A stretch of 64,000 bases of DNA from Mesorhizobium sp. B2-4-3 (GCF_006442815.1 NZ_VFVL01000007.1:1-64000), one strand, 5' to 3'. Counted from the first letter of the stretch, positions 26,337-35,148 are shown. The notes: generated from the letters alone by a model not told the origin. Program-made: numbers and translations.

Positions 26337-26929
26337 CACGCTGTCTCCTTCCCAAATACCGTGCTGAAGATGATTTTCTTGAACCGCTCGAGCGGTTCCG
26401 GGCTGCGCTCTACCTTCATGCGCAGCATGGCGCCCTGCCAGGACGACAGCAGGAAATCGGCAAGGTCGTCGGCATCGAAGGTTTTTGTGATCTCGCCCGT
26501 CGCCTGGCCCTCGGCGATGCAGGCCGCGAAGGGCCGGCGCCAGCGCTCGAAAATGTCGACCAGCCTCAGCCGCAGCGGCTCGCTGTGGACAGCCGTTTCC
26601 AGGCTGAGATTGCCGATCATGCAGCCGCGCGCCCAGTCATGCGCCTCGAGCTTCGAGGTGATGACATCGAGATAGCGGCGCAGCCTGCCGATAGGCGGCG
26701 TGCCGTCCTGCGCCAGCGCATCTTCCACCAAGCCGCCGACATAAGCGAAGTAGCGTTCCAGCACTTCGCCGGCGAAGTCTTCCTTCGAGGCGAAATGGTT
26801 GGTGAAGGAACCCGGCCTGGCGCCGGCCGCCGCGACGATGTCGCGCACGCCGGCTGCGGTGTAGCCCGCATTCCAGATGGTCCGGAAGCCGGCCTCGATA
26901 AGGTTTTCGCGAAGTGATTGTCTAGCCAT
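26336..26929 (-). CDS. TetR-family repressor of the dehalogenase operon
   Basis: A 197-aa repressor. The N-terminal helix-turn-helix is AGFRTIWNAGYTAAGVRDIVAAAGARPGSF in family terms (helices about 10-50), with NHFASKEDFAGEVLERYFAYV following. The C-terminal domain is ligand-binding and typical of the AcrR/YxaF-type group. It is transcribed ahead of the dehalogenase gene. An 18-bp perfect palindrome 8 bp upstream of its ATG is the probable operator, giving an autoregulated, substrate-induced unit. It may also repress the divergent DAO-family gene at 27042. Confidence 0.88.
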   Translation of the reverse strand: MARQSLRENLIEAGFRTIWNAGYTAAGVRDIVAAAGARPGSFTNHFASKEDFAGEVLERYFAYVGGLVEDALAQDGTPPIGRLRRYLDVITSKLEAHDWARGCMIGNLSLETAVHSEPLRLRLVDIFERWRRPFAACIAEGQATGEITKTFDADDLADFLLSSWQGAMLRMKVERSPEPLERFKKIIFSTVFGKETA

Positions 26930-26937
26930 GGCTACAC

Positions 26938-26955
26938 AATACGTACGTACGTATT
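26938..26955. promoter_or_regulatory. Perfect 18-bp palindrome, TetR operator
   Basis: AATACGTACGTACGTATT is its own complement and lies between the tetR start (26929) and the divergent flavin oxidase gene. It is the only such palindrome in the 112-bp gap. Its size and place are typical for a TetR dimer-of-dimers site. Confidence 0.8.
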
Positions 26956-27041
26956 AATGTCAAGTGTACAAGTTTGCGTTGGCAAGTGCGCGCGCAAATG
27001 GCAGGTGAAGGACATCATCGGGAACAGCGATGGAGAGCAGC

Positions 27042-28109
27042 GTGGCGAAAGAAATCATCGTCATCGGCGCAGGCATCATCGGCGCTTCGGTCGCCTGGCA
27101 TCTGACGAAAGCCGGCGCGCGGGTGACGGTGGTTTCGGAAAGCGGCGCCGGCGGTGTCGCCACACCCAATTCCTTCGCCTGGATCAATGCCAGTTGGGGT
27201 AACCCGGAAACCTATTTCCGGTTGCGTGTCCGCGCCATGGCCGAATGGAAAAGGTTGGCGAAGGACGTGCCCGGCCTGCCGCTCGCCTGGTGCGGCGGCT
27301 TGTGCTTCGACCTGCCGCCGGACAGGCTCGAGGCCTATGCGGCCGAACATTCGTCATGGGGCTATGGCATCGAACGCGTCGACGCCAAGCGGGCGGGAGA
27401 GATCGAGCCCAACCTCATCGAGCCGCCTGCCTTCGCCGTCTATGTCGCGGAGGAAGGCGTGGCCGAACCGGTGGCAACCGCCAAGGCGCTGCTTGCGGAT
27501 GCCGAACGGCTTGGCGCACGGGTGATGGTCGGCGCGGTGGACAGACTGACCCTATCGGGCAGCAAAGTTACCGGCGTGGTCGTTTCCGGCGAAACCATCG
27601 GCGCCGACGAAGTGGTCGTTGCCGCGGGCACCGGCGCGCCAGCCATAGCCGCGACCACGGGCATCAAGCTGCCGCTAGACATGCCGCCGGGCCTCATCGT
27701 TCACTCCCGCCCCTACAGGAAATTGCTCAACGGGCTGGTGCATGCCGAGAGGTTGCATATGCGGCAGACGGCGGAGGGCCGCATCATCGCCGGCTCGGAT
27801 TTCGCCGGCGGCGATCCGGGCGAAAACCCTGCCGCCGCGGCGCACGAGCTTTTTGCGGCCGCAAAGGCAGCGTTGCGCGACACCGATGGGCTGGAGTTCG
27901 ATTTCCATACGGTCGGCTACCGGCCCAACCCGGTCGACGGTTTCCCGATCATCGGCCGCGCCGACGGTGTCGCCGGCCTTTATATCGCGGTCATGCATTC
28001 CGGCATCACGCTGGCACCAGCCGTTGGCTTGTTTGCCACGCGCGAAATTCTGGATGCCGAACGTGATACGTTGCTCTCGCCTTACGGGATGGAACGCTTC
28101 GCGCCGTAA
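27042..28109 (+). CDS. DAO-family FAD-dependent oxidoreductase (D-amino acid/glycine oxidase-like)
   Basis: A 355-aa flavoprotein. FAD motif VIGAGIIGASVAWHL (7-21), then FAWINASWGNPETYFRLRVRAM. The C-terminal HTVGYRPNPVDGFPIIGRADGVAGLYIAVMHSGIT (family terms G..P...DG.P.IG) contributes to the active site. Members oxidise D-amino acids, glycine or sarcosine. GTG at 27042 is chosen as start because GGAGAG lies 4 bases upstream; an ATG at 27030 is the alternative. Divergent from the tetR/dehalogenase operon and possibly under the same operator. Confidence 0.83.
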   Translation: MAKEIIVIGAGIIGASVAWHLTKAGARVTVVSESGAGGVATPNSFAWINASWGNPETYFRLRVRAMAEWKRLAKDVPGLPLAWCGGLCFDLPPDRLEAYAAEHSSWGYGIERVDAKRAGEIEPNLIEPPAFAVYVAEEGVAEPVATAKALLADAERLGARVMVGAVDRLTLSGSKVTGVVVSGETIGADEVVVAAGTGAPAIAATTGIKLPLDMPPGLIVHSRPYRKLLNGLVHAERLHMRQTAEGRIIAGSDFAGGDPGENPAAAAHELFAAAKAALRDTDGLEFDFHTVGYRPNPVDGFPIIGRADGVAGLYIAVMHSGITLAPAVGLFATREILDAERDTLLSPYGMERFAP

Positions 28110-28131
28110 GCAGGTAGCCGGCCGCCGAACC

Positions 28132-28932
28132 TCAGCCGACCAGGGCCAGTTGCGCGACAGCCGGCGCAAACGGGCGGATGCTCGTACCATCCCTCGTCAT
28201 GGTGACGAAGCTCGCCGGAGGTATCGCCTGCCACTCGCCACCGTCGCGGTCGAAGGGCTCCGAGACGATGCAATGGCCGTCGCGCTTGGCGAAGGCGCCG
28301 GTATAGAGCGTCGGCGCATGGTCGTCGGTGGCGTAGCGCACGGCGTATAGCGCCTCGCCATCCGAGAAAGCGGCGGTGAGTTTCAAAGAGGGCTCGATGC
28401 CGGCCCGGCGCGACGTCTCGAGCACGCGGCTGGTCGCCCGCGAGACCGCGCCTTGCGGATCGCCGGACAATCCCTCGTCGATCATCAGCAGGAAAAAGAG
28501 CTCGGAATCGGTAGTGCCCTCGCGCTGGTCGAAGACCACGTCGGAAAGCGAATTTTCCAGCGCGCGGCGGATCTTTTCGAAGCCGCCGATCTGGCCGTTA
28601 TGCATGAACGACCAGCGGTCGGAGATGAAGGGGTGGCAGTTCATGCGGCTGGTGGCGCCGCCGGTCGAGGCGCGGACATGGGCCAGAAACAGGCCGGATT
28701 TTATCTGCCGGCACAGGCTCTTCAGATTGGGGTCGGACCAGGCCGGCAGGATGTCGCGATAAAGGCCGGGCTCGGGCCGGTCGCCATACCAGGCGAGTCC
28801 GAAGCCGTCGCCATTGGTCGGCGACTTGGCTTCCTGGGCGCAGTGGCTTTGGGCGATCAGCGAGTGGCAGGGCGCGGTGATGATGTCTTCGAGGAAGACC
28901 GCTTCACCAAGATAGGCCGCCCACCGGCACAT
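28132..28932 (-). CDS. Class II glutamine amidotransferase
   Basis: A 266-aa Ntn-hydrolase of the YafJ/EgtC-like group. Cys2 is the N-terminal nucleophile after Met removal (MCRWAAYLGEAVFLEDII). The glutamine site is visible in NGDGFGLAWYG and AHVRASTGGATSRMNCHPF, and the SFMHNGQIGGFEKIRR block is present. Such proteins hydrolyse glutamine or a gamma-glutamyl bond, as EgtC does in ergothioneine synthesis. No egtB/egtD genes are near, so the role is unknown. Convergent with the flavin oxidase gene; followed upstream by a small DUF6356 gene. Confidence 0.88.
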   Translation of the reverse strand: MCRWAAYLGEAVFLEDIITAPCHSLIAQSHCAQEAKSPTNGDGFGLAWYGDRPEPGLYRDILPAWSDPNLKSLCRQIKSGLFLAHVRASTGGATSRMNCHPFISDRWSFMHNGQIGGFEKIRRALENSLSDVVFDQREGTTDSELFFLLMIDEGLSGDPQGAVSRATSRVLETSRRAGIEPSLKLTAAFSDGEALYAVRYATDDHAPTLYTGAFAKRDGHCIVSEPFDRDGGEWQAIPPASFVTMTRDGTSIRPFAPAVAQLALVG

Positions 28933-28948
28933 CGCTTTCCACCATCTA

Positions 28949-29203
28949 TCAGGCGCGGTCCAAGAGAGCCTTCGGCTCCTTCACCGCGTGCGAGCCTCTG
29001 TTGTGCGTGCGCTCATAGAGCTCGCGAACGATTCGGCTCGCCGTCGTTTCGAACAGAAATGGCAAGAAAGCGTGAATGAGCGCAGCACAAGCTGCTATCG
29101 ACAGGCGCGAACAGAACCAGGCGGCGAAGGCCATGTGGCCGAAATAGGTCTCGCCGACCTTCTCCGGGTGAGAGGTGAAGAGCGCCGTAAGCCTGGTCGT
29201 CAT
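28949..29203 (-). CDS. Small membrane-associated DUF6356-like protein
   Basis: An 84-aa protein beginning MTTRLTALFTSHPEKVGETY. The N-terminal SHPEKVGETYFGHMAFA and one hydrophobic helix (SIAACAALIHAFLPFLF, about 38-54) followed by FETTASRIVRELYER are the pattern I associate with DUF6356, a family of unknown function in alphaproteobacteria. It is 17 bp upstream of the amidotransferase gene in the same direction and probably shares its transcript. GGAGGGATC precedes the ATG. Confidence 0.75.
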   Translation of the reverse strand: MTTRLTALFTSHPEKVGETYFGHMAFAAWFCSRLSIAACAALIHAFLPFLFETTASRIVRELYERTHNRGSHAVKEPKALLDRA

Positions 29204-29317
29204 GGTGATCCCTCCTGCGGGATGAGCCCCGATGGTGAGTATCGTGCCACATGGGTCTGGTTCATCGGTCCCAAATTGTCCTTGCTTTTGCTAGTTTCAT
29301 GGGACATTCATCCCAAC

Positions 29318-29788
29318 ATGTCGGTAGAAATTGATGAGATCGATCGAAGATTGCTGGCCGAGCTGCAACGCGACGGCACGCTGTCGGTCGACCAACTGTC
29401 GGAGCGGGTGGCGCTGTCGCGCAATGCCTGCTGGCGGCGCGTCAAGCGCCTGGAAGAGGATGGCGTCATCACCGGCCGCGTCGCGCTGGTCGACGCCGAC
29501 AAGCTTGGGCTCGGCCTCTCCGTCTTCATCCTGATCCGCACCTCCAACCATGACCCGGACTGGCTGCAGAAATTCCGCGCGGCGGTGACGGGTTTTCCGG
29601 AGATCACCGGCGTCTACCGCATGTCGGGCGATCTCGACTATGTGGTGCGCGCCCGTGTCGCCGACGTGAAAGCCTATGACCGTCTCTACCAGCGGCTGAT
29701 CGCCAAGGTGGCGCTGTCGGACGTCTCGGCCTCCTTCGTCATGGAGGAGATCAAGGAGACGACCGTGGTGCCGGTGGAACTGCGGTAG
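29318..29788 (+). CDS. Lrp/AsnC-family transcriptional regulator
   Basis: A 156-aa regulator beginning MSVEIDEIDRRLLAELQRDG. Helix-turn-helix SVDQLSERVALSRNACWRRV (about 22-41). The RAM ligand-binding domain includes GLSVFILIRTSNHDPDWLQKF and YRMSGDLDYVVRARV. Members respond to amino acids. The true start is this ATG rather than upstream codons that extend over the divergent DUF6356 gene. The gap to that gene is 114 bp. Its target is unknown. Confidence 0.9.
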   Translation: MSVEIDEIDRRLLAELQRDGTLSVDQLSERVALSRNACWRRVKRLEEDGVITGRVALVDADKLGLGLSVFILIRTSNHDPDWLQKFRAAVTGFPEITGVYRMSGDLDYVVRARVADVKAYDRLYQRLIAKVALSDVSASFVMEEIKETTVVPVELR

Positions 29789-29805
29789 GTAGCCAAGGCC
29801 TCCGC

Positions 29806-29994
29806 GACTTCGTCATCCACGGGCGGAGCGGGAGCGAAGCGGACGCGGAGACCCGAGGATCCATTCCGTTACCTCGATCGTAGAGTGCGGCGGAGCAGAA
29901 TTCTGCACCGTTGCGACGCTTTGAGGTCACGGAATGGATCCTCGGGTCTGCGCCGCGTCGCTTCGCTCCTTGCTTCGCCCGTGGATGACGAAGT
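29806..29994. repeat. Long palindromic repeat, copy B (189 bp)
   Basis: Ends GACTTCGTCATCCACGGGCG and GTGGATGACGAAGT are inverted, with CGAGGATCCATTCCGT and GGAATGGATCCTCG further inside. The same element as 17278-17475 but inverted. The remainder of the gap to the dut start holds no gene. A weak TTGACC-N17-GATAGG promoter sits at 30081-30109. Confidence 0.75.
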
Positions 29995-30117
29995 GACGAA
30001 TGTTTTCGCTAATCGCCAAAGTAGACCGCGAGGCCATAGTCACGCCAGAAAGAAAGCCGTTAATACCCTCGTCTGCGGGTTGACCGAATCGGCACTCGCG
30101 CCGATAGGAATGGGCTC

Positions 30118-30603
30118 ATGCGCACCGCTATCTATCCTACCTCCGTCATCGGCCCCACCGTCGGTTTCGTCAGGCTTCCGCATGGCGAAGGCTTGCCTTT
30201 GCCGGCCTATGAGAGCGCGGGCGCCGCCGGCATGGATTTGCGCGCGGCGGTGCCGGAAGACCGGCCGCTGCTCATCCTGCCCGGAAAGCGAGCCCTGGTG
30301 CCGACCGGACTTGTCCTGGAAATCCCCGAAGGCATGGAAGGTCAGGTGCGGCCACGCTCCGGCCTAGCCTTCAAGCATGGGCTCACCGTCCTCAATTCGC
30401 CCGGCACCGTCGACAGCGACTATCGCGGCGAGGTGAAGGTGCTGCTGGTCAATCTCGGCGACGAGGATTTTTCAGTGACGCGCGGCCTGCGCATCGCCCA
30501 GATCGTCTTCGCCGCCGTGACCCAGGTTGCGGTCGAGGAAAGAGCGCTGGCCGGCGGCACGACGCGGGGCGCCGGTGGTTTCGGGTCGACCGGCACCGCT
30601 TGA
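30118..30603 (+). CDS. dut: Deoxyuridine 5'-triphosphate nucleotidohydrolase
   Basis: Hydrolyses dUTP to dUMP, keeping uracil out of DNA and supplying dTMP synthesis. 161 aa; trimeric dUTPase. All five motifs are present: [64 protein letters not shown]. Its stop directly precedes the HAD gene start (TGAATG). In rhizobia it is often found near coaBC; here the neighbours differ. Confidence 0.97.
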   Translation: MRTAIYPTSVIGPTVGFVRLPHGEGLPLPAYESAGAAGMDLRAAVPEDRPLLILPGKRALVPTGLVLEIPEGMEGQVRPRSGLAFKHGLTVLNSPGTVDSDYRGEVKVLLVNLGDEDFSVTRGLRIAQIVFAAVTQVAVEERALAGGTTRGAGGFGSTGTA

Positions 30604-31263
30604 ATGGCAGTCCCTAAACTCGTTATTTTCGACTGCGACGGGGTCTTGGTCGACACCGAGAACCTTGCCAACAGGCGCCTTGCCGAATGGCTGACCGCCG
30701 CCGGTTTTACGACGACATTCGAATATTGCCGCAAGAACTTCTCCGGCCGCAGCATGGCCTCGGTGCAGAAGGAGCTCGAAGAGACGACCGAGGTCAGGCT
30801 CGGCGCCGACTTCGTCGAGCGCTGGAATGCCGGCCTGCCGGACCTTTTCTCGCATGGCGTCGAGGCGATCCCCTATGTGCGCGACTTCATCGAGACGGTG
30901 CGCAAAGCCGGCATCGCCTATTGCGTCGCCACGTCGGCGCGGGTTTCGAAGATGCACATCACGCTTGGGCAGACCGGGCTTTTGCCGCTGTTCGAGCACG
31001 CCATGTTCTCGTCCACCATGGTCAGCCGAGGCAAGCCGTTCCCGGATCTCTTTCTCCATGCGGCAAAGACGATGGGCGTCGCGCCGGCCGACTGCATCGT
31101 CATCGAGGACAGCGTCGCCGGTACCCAAGCCGGCATCGCCGCCGGCATGCGGGTGTTCTCCTATTACGCCGATCCGTTCTCCGACCGCGACGGGCTGGCG
31201 GCGGCCGGCGGCATATTGTTCGACGACATGCGCGAACTCGCCGGTCTAGTGCCTATCCGCTGA
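30604..31263 (+). CDS. HAD-family phosphatase (Gph/PgmB-like)
   Basis: A 219-aa HAD hydrolase with the four motifs. Motif I DCDGVLVDTENLANRRL has nucleophile Asp10 and acid Asp12 (from FDCDG). Motif II is VATSARVSK, and III/IV is VIEDSVAGTQAGIAAGM. An alpha-helical C1 cap lies between motifs I and II. Likely substrates are small sugar phosphates or phosphoglycolate. Directly adjacent to dut (no gap), so co-transcribed. Confidence 0.9.
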   Translation: MAVPKLVIFDCDGVLVDTENLANRRLAEWLTAAGFTTTFEYCRKNFSGRSMASVQKELEETTEVRLGADFVERWNAGLPDLFSHGVEAIPYVRDFIETVRKAGIAYCVATSARVSKMHITLGQTGLLPLFEHAMFSSTMVSRGKPFPDLFLHAAKTMGVAPADCIVIEDSVAGTQAGIAAGMRVFSYYADPFSDRDGLAAAGGILFDDMRELAGLVPIR

Positions 31264-31326
31264 TCGCAGCCGGCTGCGCACCGCAAAACGCCATGCTAGC
31301 GTGAGCGCATCGAGGGGCGCGATCCC

Positions 31327-32181
31327 ATGATTTCCACTCTATGCCGCTTCATGTTTGCATGCCTGCTGCTGCCATGCCTGTGGACGGTCGCGCTGGCCCA
31401 GGCCGTCAGCTTTCCGGAGCTGAACAGCGCCGTTCCTGGCCATCAGGACGTCACCTATTTCGACCTCGCCAAAATGATCGTGCCCGATCTCAAGGCCGGC
31501 GATGACGGTTTCTACACAGGCAGCGCGCCGATCGAGATGCGCGACATCCTCGGCGGCAACGACGGCGGATCGCCGCCCGAGACCGTCAACCTGCCGAATG
31601 CGGCGGTGCTGGCCATCAAGGCCGGCGGCAAGGACCGGCTAGCGATGCTTCTCGACCTCGGCCAGGCGCAGGACAGCGCCGAAGGGTTCGCCGTGCTGGC
31701 GCTCTATGACCTCACCGGCAAGCCAAAGCTGCTCGACGCCGTCAATGTCGGAACCGACCAGAGCACCTATTTTCGCGATCCGGCCAAGCTCGCGATCAGC
31801 CCGGATGAGGAGGCACTCATCACCATGAGCACGCATTTCAATTCGAACCAGGGCTATGTCGGCACGATCCTGATCCTGGTCCGCGACGACCGCTTCGAGC
31901 CTATCGACCAGATCAATACGTTCGACGAAAATGTCTGCGCCTATAAGCGCACGCAGGATCTGTCCTTCCAGACGCATGCTGGCGACAAACCCTATGCGGC
32001 GATCGAGGTGACGGTGACCGATGCCACCAAGCCGAGCGGCGAAAGCTGCGAGGAGCCCGCGCCTGCAGCCGCTTCGCATGACATTTCGGTCATCTATCAT
32101 TGGGACAAGGCCAAGTCGCGCTATCTGCGGGATTCCGACGCGTTCGAGAAATTGTCAGCAGAAAACGCCGAACGCTTCTGA
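31327..32181 (+). CDS. Secreted protein of unknown function
   Basis: A 284-aa protein with a Sec signal peptide (MISTLCRFMFACLLLPCLW, cleaved near ALAQA at residue 25). The mature part is acidic, beta-rich and without transmembrane segments; it contains two cysteines (FDENVCAY and GESCEEP) that could form a disulfide. A segment with phrases such as LLDLGQAQDSAEGFAVLALYD and GDKPYAAIEVTVT suggests a beta-propeller or beta-sandwich, but I recognise no family. It follows the HAD gene by 63 bp in the same orientation. Confidence 0.75.
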   Translation: MISTLCRFMFACLLLPCLWTVALAQAVSFPELNSAVPGHQDVTYFDLAKMIVPDLKAGDDGFYTGSAPIEMRDILGGNDGGSPPETVNLPNAAVLAIKAGGKDRLAMLLDLGQAQDSAEGFAVLALYDLTGKPKLLDAVNVGTDQSTYFRDPAKLAISPDEEALITMSTHFNSNQGYVGTILILVRDDRFEPIDQINTFDENVCAYKRTQDLSFQTHAGDKPYAAIEVTVTDATKPSGESCEEPAPAAASHDISVIYHWDKAKSRYLRDSDAFEKLSAENAERF

Positions 32182-32261
32182 GCCCTACGCATTCGTTTGC
32201 CCGGCTCGACCGGCCGCGATAGATTCCCCGCACGACCCCCACTCATGATCGAGGACCCGCC

Positions 32262-33071
32262 ATGGACAAGGGCAAGATTTTTCGCGACCTGCATGCCTCC
32301 ACCTTCGTCATGCCCAATCCCTGGGATGTCGGCACGACCAAGCTTCTCGCTTCGTTCGGTTTCAAGGCGCTGGCGACGACCAGCGCCGGCTTTGCCTTCT
32401 CGCGCGGCCTGCCGGACGGCGCCGTGACGTTCGACGCCATGATCCACCATTGCCGCGAGATGACTGCGGCGACAGACCTGCCGGTTTCGGCCGATCTGGA
32501 GCGCGGCAAGGGCGACAACCCCGAGCAGGCGGCCGAAACCATCTTCGCGGCCGAAGCCGCGGGCCTCGCCGGCTGCTCGATCGAGGACCACACCGGCGAC
32601 GCCGCCAATCCGATCTACGATTTCGCGCTGGCGACCGAACGCGTCGCGGCGGCCGTCGAGGCTGCTCGCGCGCTCAAGCACGATTTCGTCTTCACCGCGC
32701 GGGCCGAGAATTTCCTGTGGGGCAAGAGCGATCTCGACGATACCATCAAGCGGCTGCAGGCTTTCGAGAAAGCCGGCGCCGACGTGCTCTACGCGCCGGG
32801 CATTAGCGACGTCGGGATGGTGCGCACGATCTGCTCGTCGGTGAGCCGGCCGGTCAATGTGATGGCCCGGCCAGGCTTCACCATCGCCGACCTTGCCATG
32901 GCCGGCGTCAAGCGCATCTCGCTCGGACCATGGCTGACCAATTTCGCTTATGGCATGCTGGAGACGGCGGCGCGCGAGATCCAGCAGGACGGCACCTTCG
33001 GCTTCACCCGGGCGGCGATGCCGTTCGGCAAGCTGCAGGCGCTGTTCCGGGAGGGCAAGGAGCAGGGCTAG
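32262..33071 (+). CDS. Isocitrate lyase/PEP mutase-family protein
   Basis: A 269-aa alpha/beta barrel of the PEP mutase/isocitrate lyase superfamily. Visible blocks are NPWDVGTTKLLASFGFKALATTSAGFA (active-site loop), DLERGKGDNPEQAAETI, GCSIEDHTGD and FTARAENFLWGK, with metal-binding acids in the E-D-H and R-A-E-N segments. The catalytic KxCG of true isocitrate lyases and methylisocitrate lyase is not seen. It is therefore probably an oxaloacetate decarboxylase or carbon-phosphorus/C-C lyase of unknown substrate. Its stop overlaps the convergent CysZ-like gene stop by 4 bp. Confidence 0.85.
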   Translation: MDKGKIFRDLHASTFVMPNPWDVGTTKLLASFGFKALATTSAGFAFSRGLPDGAVTFDAMIHHCREMTAATDLPVSADLERGKGDNPEQAAETIFAAEAAGLAGCSIEDHTGDAANPIYDFALATERVAAAVEAARALKHDFVFTARAENFLWGKSDLDDTIKRLQAFEKAGADVLYAPGISDVGMVRTICSSVSRPVNVMARPGFTIADLAMAGVKRISLGPWLTNFAYGMLETAAREIQQDGTFGFTRAAMPFGKLQALFREGKEQG

Positions 33072-33763
33072 ACCGGCTCCCGCGCCGAAACCGCCTTGTG
33101 CAGATGCACCATCATGGCGGCCGCGAAAAGCGGCGTCAGAAGGTTGAGCAGCGGCACCGCCAGGAACAGGGCGATGACCAGTCCGGCGAGGAACACAGTG
33201 CCGGCATATTTGCGGCGCAGCGCCTTGGCCTCGGGTTCGGGACGAAAACGCATCGCGGCGAACTCGAAGAATTCGCGGCCGAGCAGATAGCCGTTGACGA
33301 TGAAGAAGGCGGCAATGTTGATGCCCGGCACCAGAAGCAAGAGCAGCGCGACGATGTTGCCGAGGACCACCACGCCGAAGAATTTGATCGCCAGCACGAG
33401 CGAATGCAGCGCAGGCACGGGCCTGCCGGGCGGATCGTTGCGATAGTCGGTATGCTCGACCACTTCGGCGACATCGTCGAGGAAGAGGCCTGCGACGATC
33501 GCGGTGACCGGCGCGATGAGCAAGGCCAAGCCCACGGCCAGAACGATGCCGGCGATGATGCCGCCCAGCCATCCGGCCCAGGACGGCATGCCCGGGAGCA
33601 GCGCTTGCAGCCAGGGCCAGGCCAGCCATTCGAGCAGGCTCTCGAGGCCGAGCCAGAGCGCCACCAAAGCGAGCAGCGTCAGCCCCAGCGTCTTCAGGAA
33701 GACGGAGCGGAATTCAGGCGAGAACAACCGGCTGGCGGCGGCGCGGGCGGCGTCGAGGATCAC
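33068..33763 (-). CDS. EI24/CysZ-like integral membrane protein
   Basis: A 231-aa protein with about six hydrophobic segments, including TLGLTLLALVALWLGLESLL and GGIIAGIVLAVGLALLIAPV. The EI24 domain pattern (A...R..S..F....L..L) is apparent, and the N-terminal residues AARAAASRLFSPEFRSVFLKT are typical. CysZ homologues import sulfate at low affinity; the rhizobial members are not characterised. It starts with GTG at 33763. The start lies close to the tandem repeat at 33868. Confidence 0.78.
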   Translation of the reverse strand: MILDAARAAASRLFSPEFRSVFLKTLGLTLLALVALWLGLESLLEWLAWPWLQALLPGMPSWAGWLGGIIAGIVLAVGLALLIAPVTAIVAGLFLDDVAEVVEHTDYRNDPPGRPVPALHSLVLAIKFFGVVVLGNIVALLLLLVPGINIAAFFIVNGYLLGREFFEFAAMRFRPEPEAKALRRKYAGTVFLAGLVIALFLAVPLLNLLTPLFAAAMMVHLHKAVSAREPV

Positions 33764-33867
33764 GGCGTCTTCAACCCCTCATCGAGAAAGACGCTTCGCA
33801 GATAGGCCGGCTCGATCCCTGGCGCAACCAAAGCGTCGCGTCGACGCGCTTTGCGTTTTGTCTCGAA

Positions 33868-33970
33868 GCATGTCGCTTGGCCCAAAACCGCTTCACACTT
33901 CTGGGCGACATGCATTTTCTGGCGCATGTCGTTTACCCAAAACCGCTTCACACTTTTGGGCGACATGCAT
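33868..33970. repeat. Two tandem palindromic repeats
   Basis: Two 47-48-bp copies at 33868-33915 and 33924-33970. Each has the arms GCATGTCG and CGACATGC around CCAAAACCGCTTCACACTT, with a CCCA/TGGG pairing. They differ at a few positions. The second copy ends on the first base of the EamA gene's stop codon (minus strand TAA at 33970-33972). Related in style to the 4228-4273 element. Confidence 0.75.
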
Positions 33971-34872
33971 TATCGCGCGAGCCTGGCCTGCCTGGCCGGA
34001 ATCGTCATTGCCGCGACGCCGGCGACGACGAAGGCCATGCCGACCCAGGCCGCCGGCCCGAGGCTTTCGCCGAGGACGACGGCGCCGATGCCGACGCCGA
34101 TCGGCACGCGCAGATAGGCCTGGGAGGTGGTGCCGACCGAGCCCAGCGTATGGATCAGCCGGAAATAGATGACGAAGGCCAGCGCCGTCGAAAAGACCGA
34201 CAGTCCAAGCAGGGCCAGGATCGACGCGGCCGACGGCGCGAGCGTCCAGGGCCGGTCGACGATCAGGCTGAGCGGCACGAGCATCACGGCGCCGCAAAGC
34301 ATCGAACCCGCGGCGGGTATCATCGGATCGAGGCCCTTGAAGCCGCGGCCGAAGATGGCCGCTCCGGCATAGGAGATCGTCGCAATGACGATCGCAAGCT
34401 GCGCCCACAGCTCGTGGCCAAGTCCGCCGAGCGCCTCGGTGCCGATGATGAGGCAGATGCCGACGATGCCGGCGCCGACACCGACCAGCTTGCGCGCCGT
34501 GACGGGCTCATGGCGCGTGACCAATGCCGTCAGCAGGAAGGTGAAGATCGGCGACGTCGCATTGAGGATGGTGGCAAGGCCGGCATCGACCGAGCGCTCG
34601 GCGGCGGCGATCAGCGTGAACGGCACGACGCTGTTGAGGCAGGCCTGGAAGGCGAACCGGCGCCATGTCGGCGCATCGGCGGGCATGGCGAGGCCGCGCC
34701 AGCGGATGATGGTGAAGAGAATAGCCCCGGCGATCAGCGTCCGGGCGGCGATGAAGGTCACGGGCGGGATCGTCTCGACGCCGATCTTGATGAAGGTATA
34801 CGAAGCGCCCCACAGCACCGCCAAGACGCCGAGCAGCGCCAGGTCGGTGGACATTTCGGTCTTCTCGGACAT
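33970..34872 (-). CDS. EamA/DMT-family transporter
   Basis: A 300-aa inner-membrane protein with ten hydrophobic helices in two EamA repeats. First repeat LALLGVLAVLWGASYTFIKIG and second repeat LWAQLAIVIATISYAGAAIFG. Likely exports a metabolite; the substrate is unknown. The ATG at 34854 (MSTDLALLG) is an alternative start. The stop codon is within the tandem repeat, so the repeat may have supplied it. The upstream 275 bp hold no convincing gene. Confidence 0.85.
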   Translation of the reverse strand: MSEKTEMSTDLALLGVLAVLWGASYTFIKIGVETIPPVTFIAARTLIAGAILFTIIRWRGLAMPADAPTWRRFAFQACLNSVVPFTLIAAAERSVDAGLATILNATSPIFTFLLTALVTRHEPVTARKLVGVGAGIVGICLIIGTEALGGLGHELWAQLAIVIATISYAGAAIFGRGFKGLDPMIPAAGSMLCGAVMLVPLSLIVDRPWTLAPSAASILALLGLSVFSTALAFVIYFRLIHTLGSVGTTSQAYLRVPIGVGIGAVVLGESLGPAAWVGMAFVVAGVAAMTIPARQARLAR

Positions 34873-35148
34873 TCGTGGTTCGCGCCCTTCAGCCTGTCGC
34901 CGGAACGATCACTTCTAGCCCGCGACGCCGCGGAATGTTTAGATCGCGGTGAAACCATAGCTGTCAGGGTCGTGGCTGTTGTGGGCCAGTTCGATACGAA
35001 CGCTGCCGCAGCCGGCGGACAATCGGCGTGGACGTCGGCGTCACGGAAGACAAAGGCGATTTTCGGGGTAGGCAAAGCGGTGCCAACTCGCTAGACCCGC
35101 GCCCGGCCGGCATGCCAGATAGCCGGGCAGTCCTTGGCGGAGATTTTG

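Noticed and set aside
33868..33970. CRISPR-like array
   Set aside because: Only two copies, palindromic along their whole length, 8 bp apart, and no cas genes.
34876..35040. Short minus-strand segment reading RIELAHNSHDPDSYGF as a possible gene remnant
   Set aside because: A stop codon lies just upstream of the frame and no family is recognised, so it cannot be supported as a gene or pseudogene.
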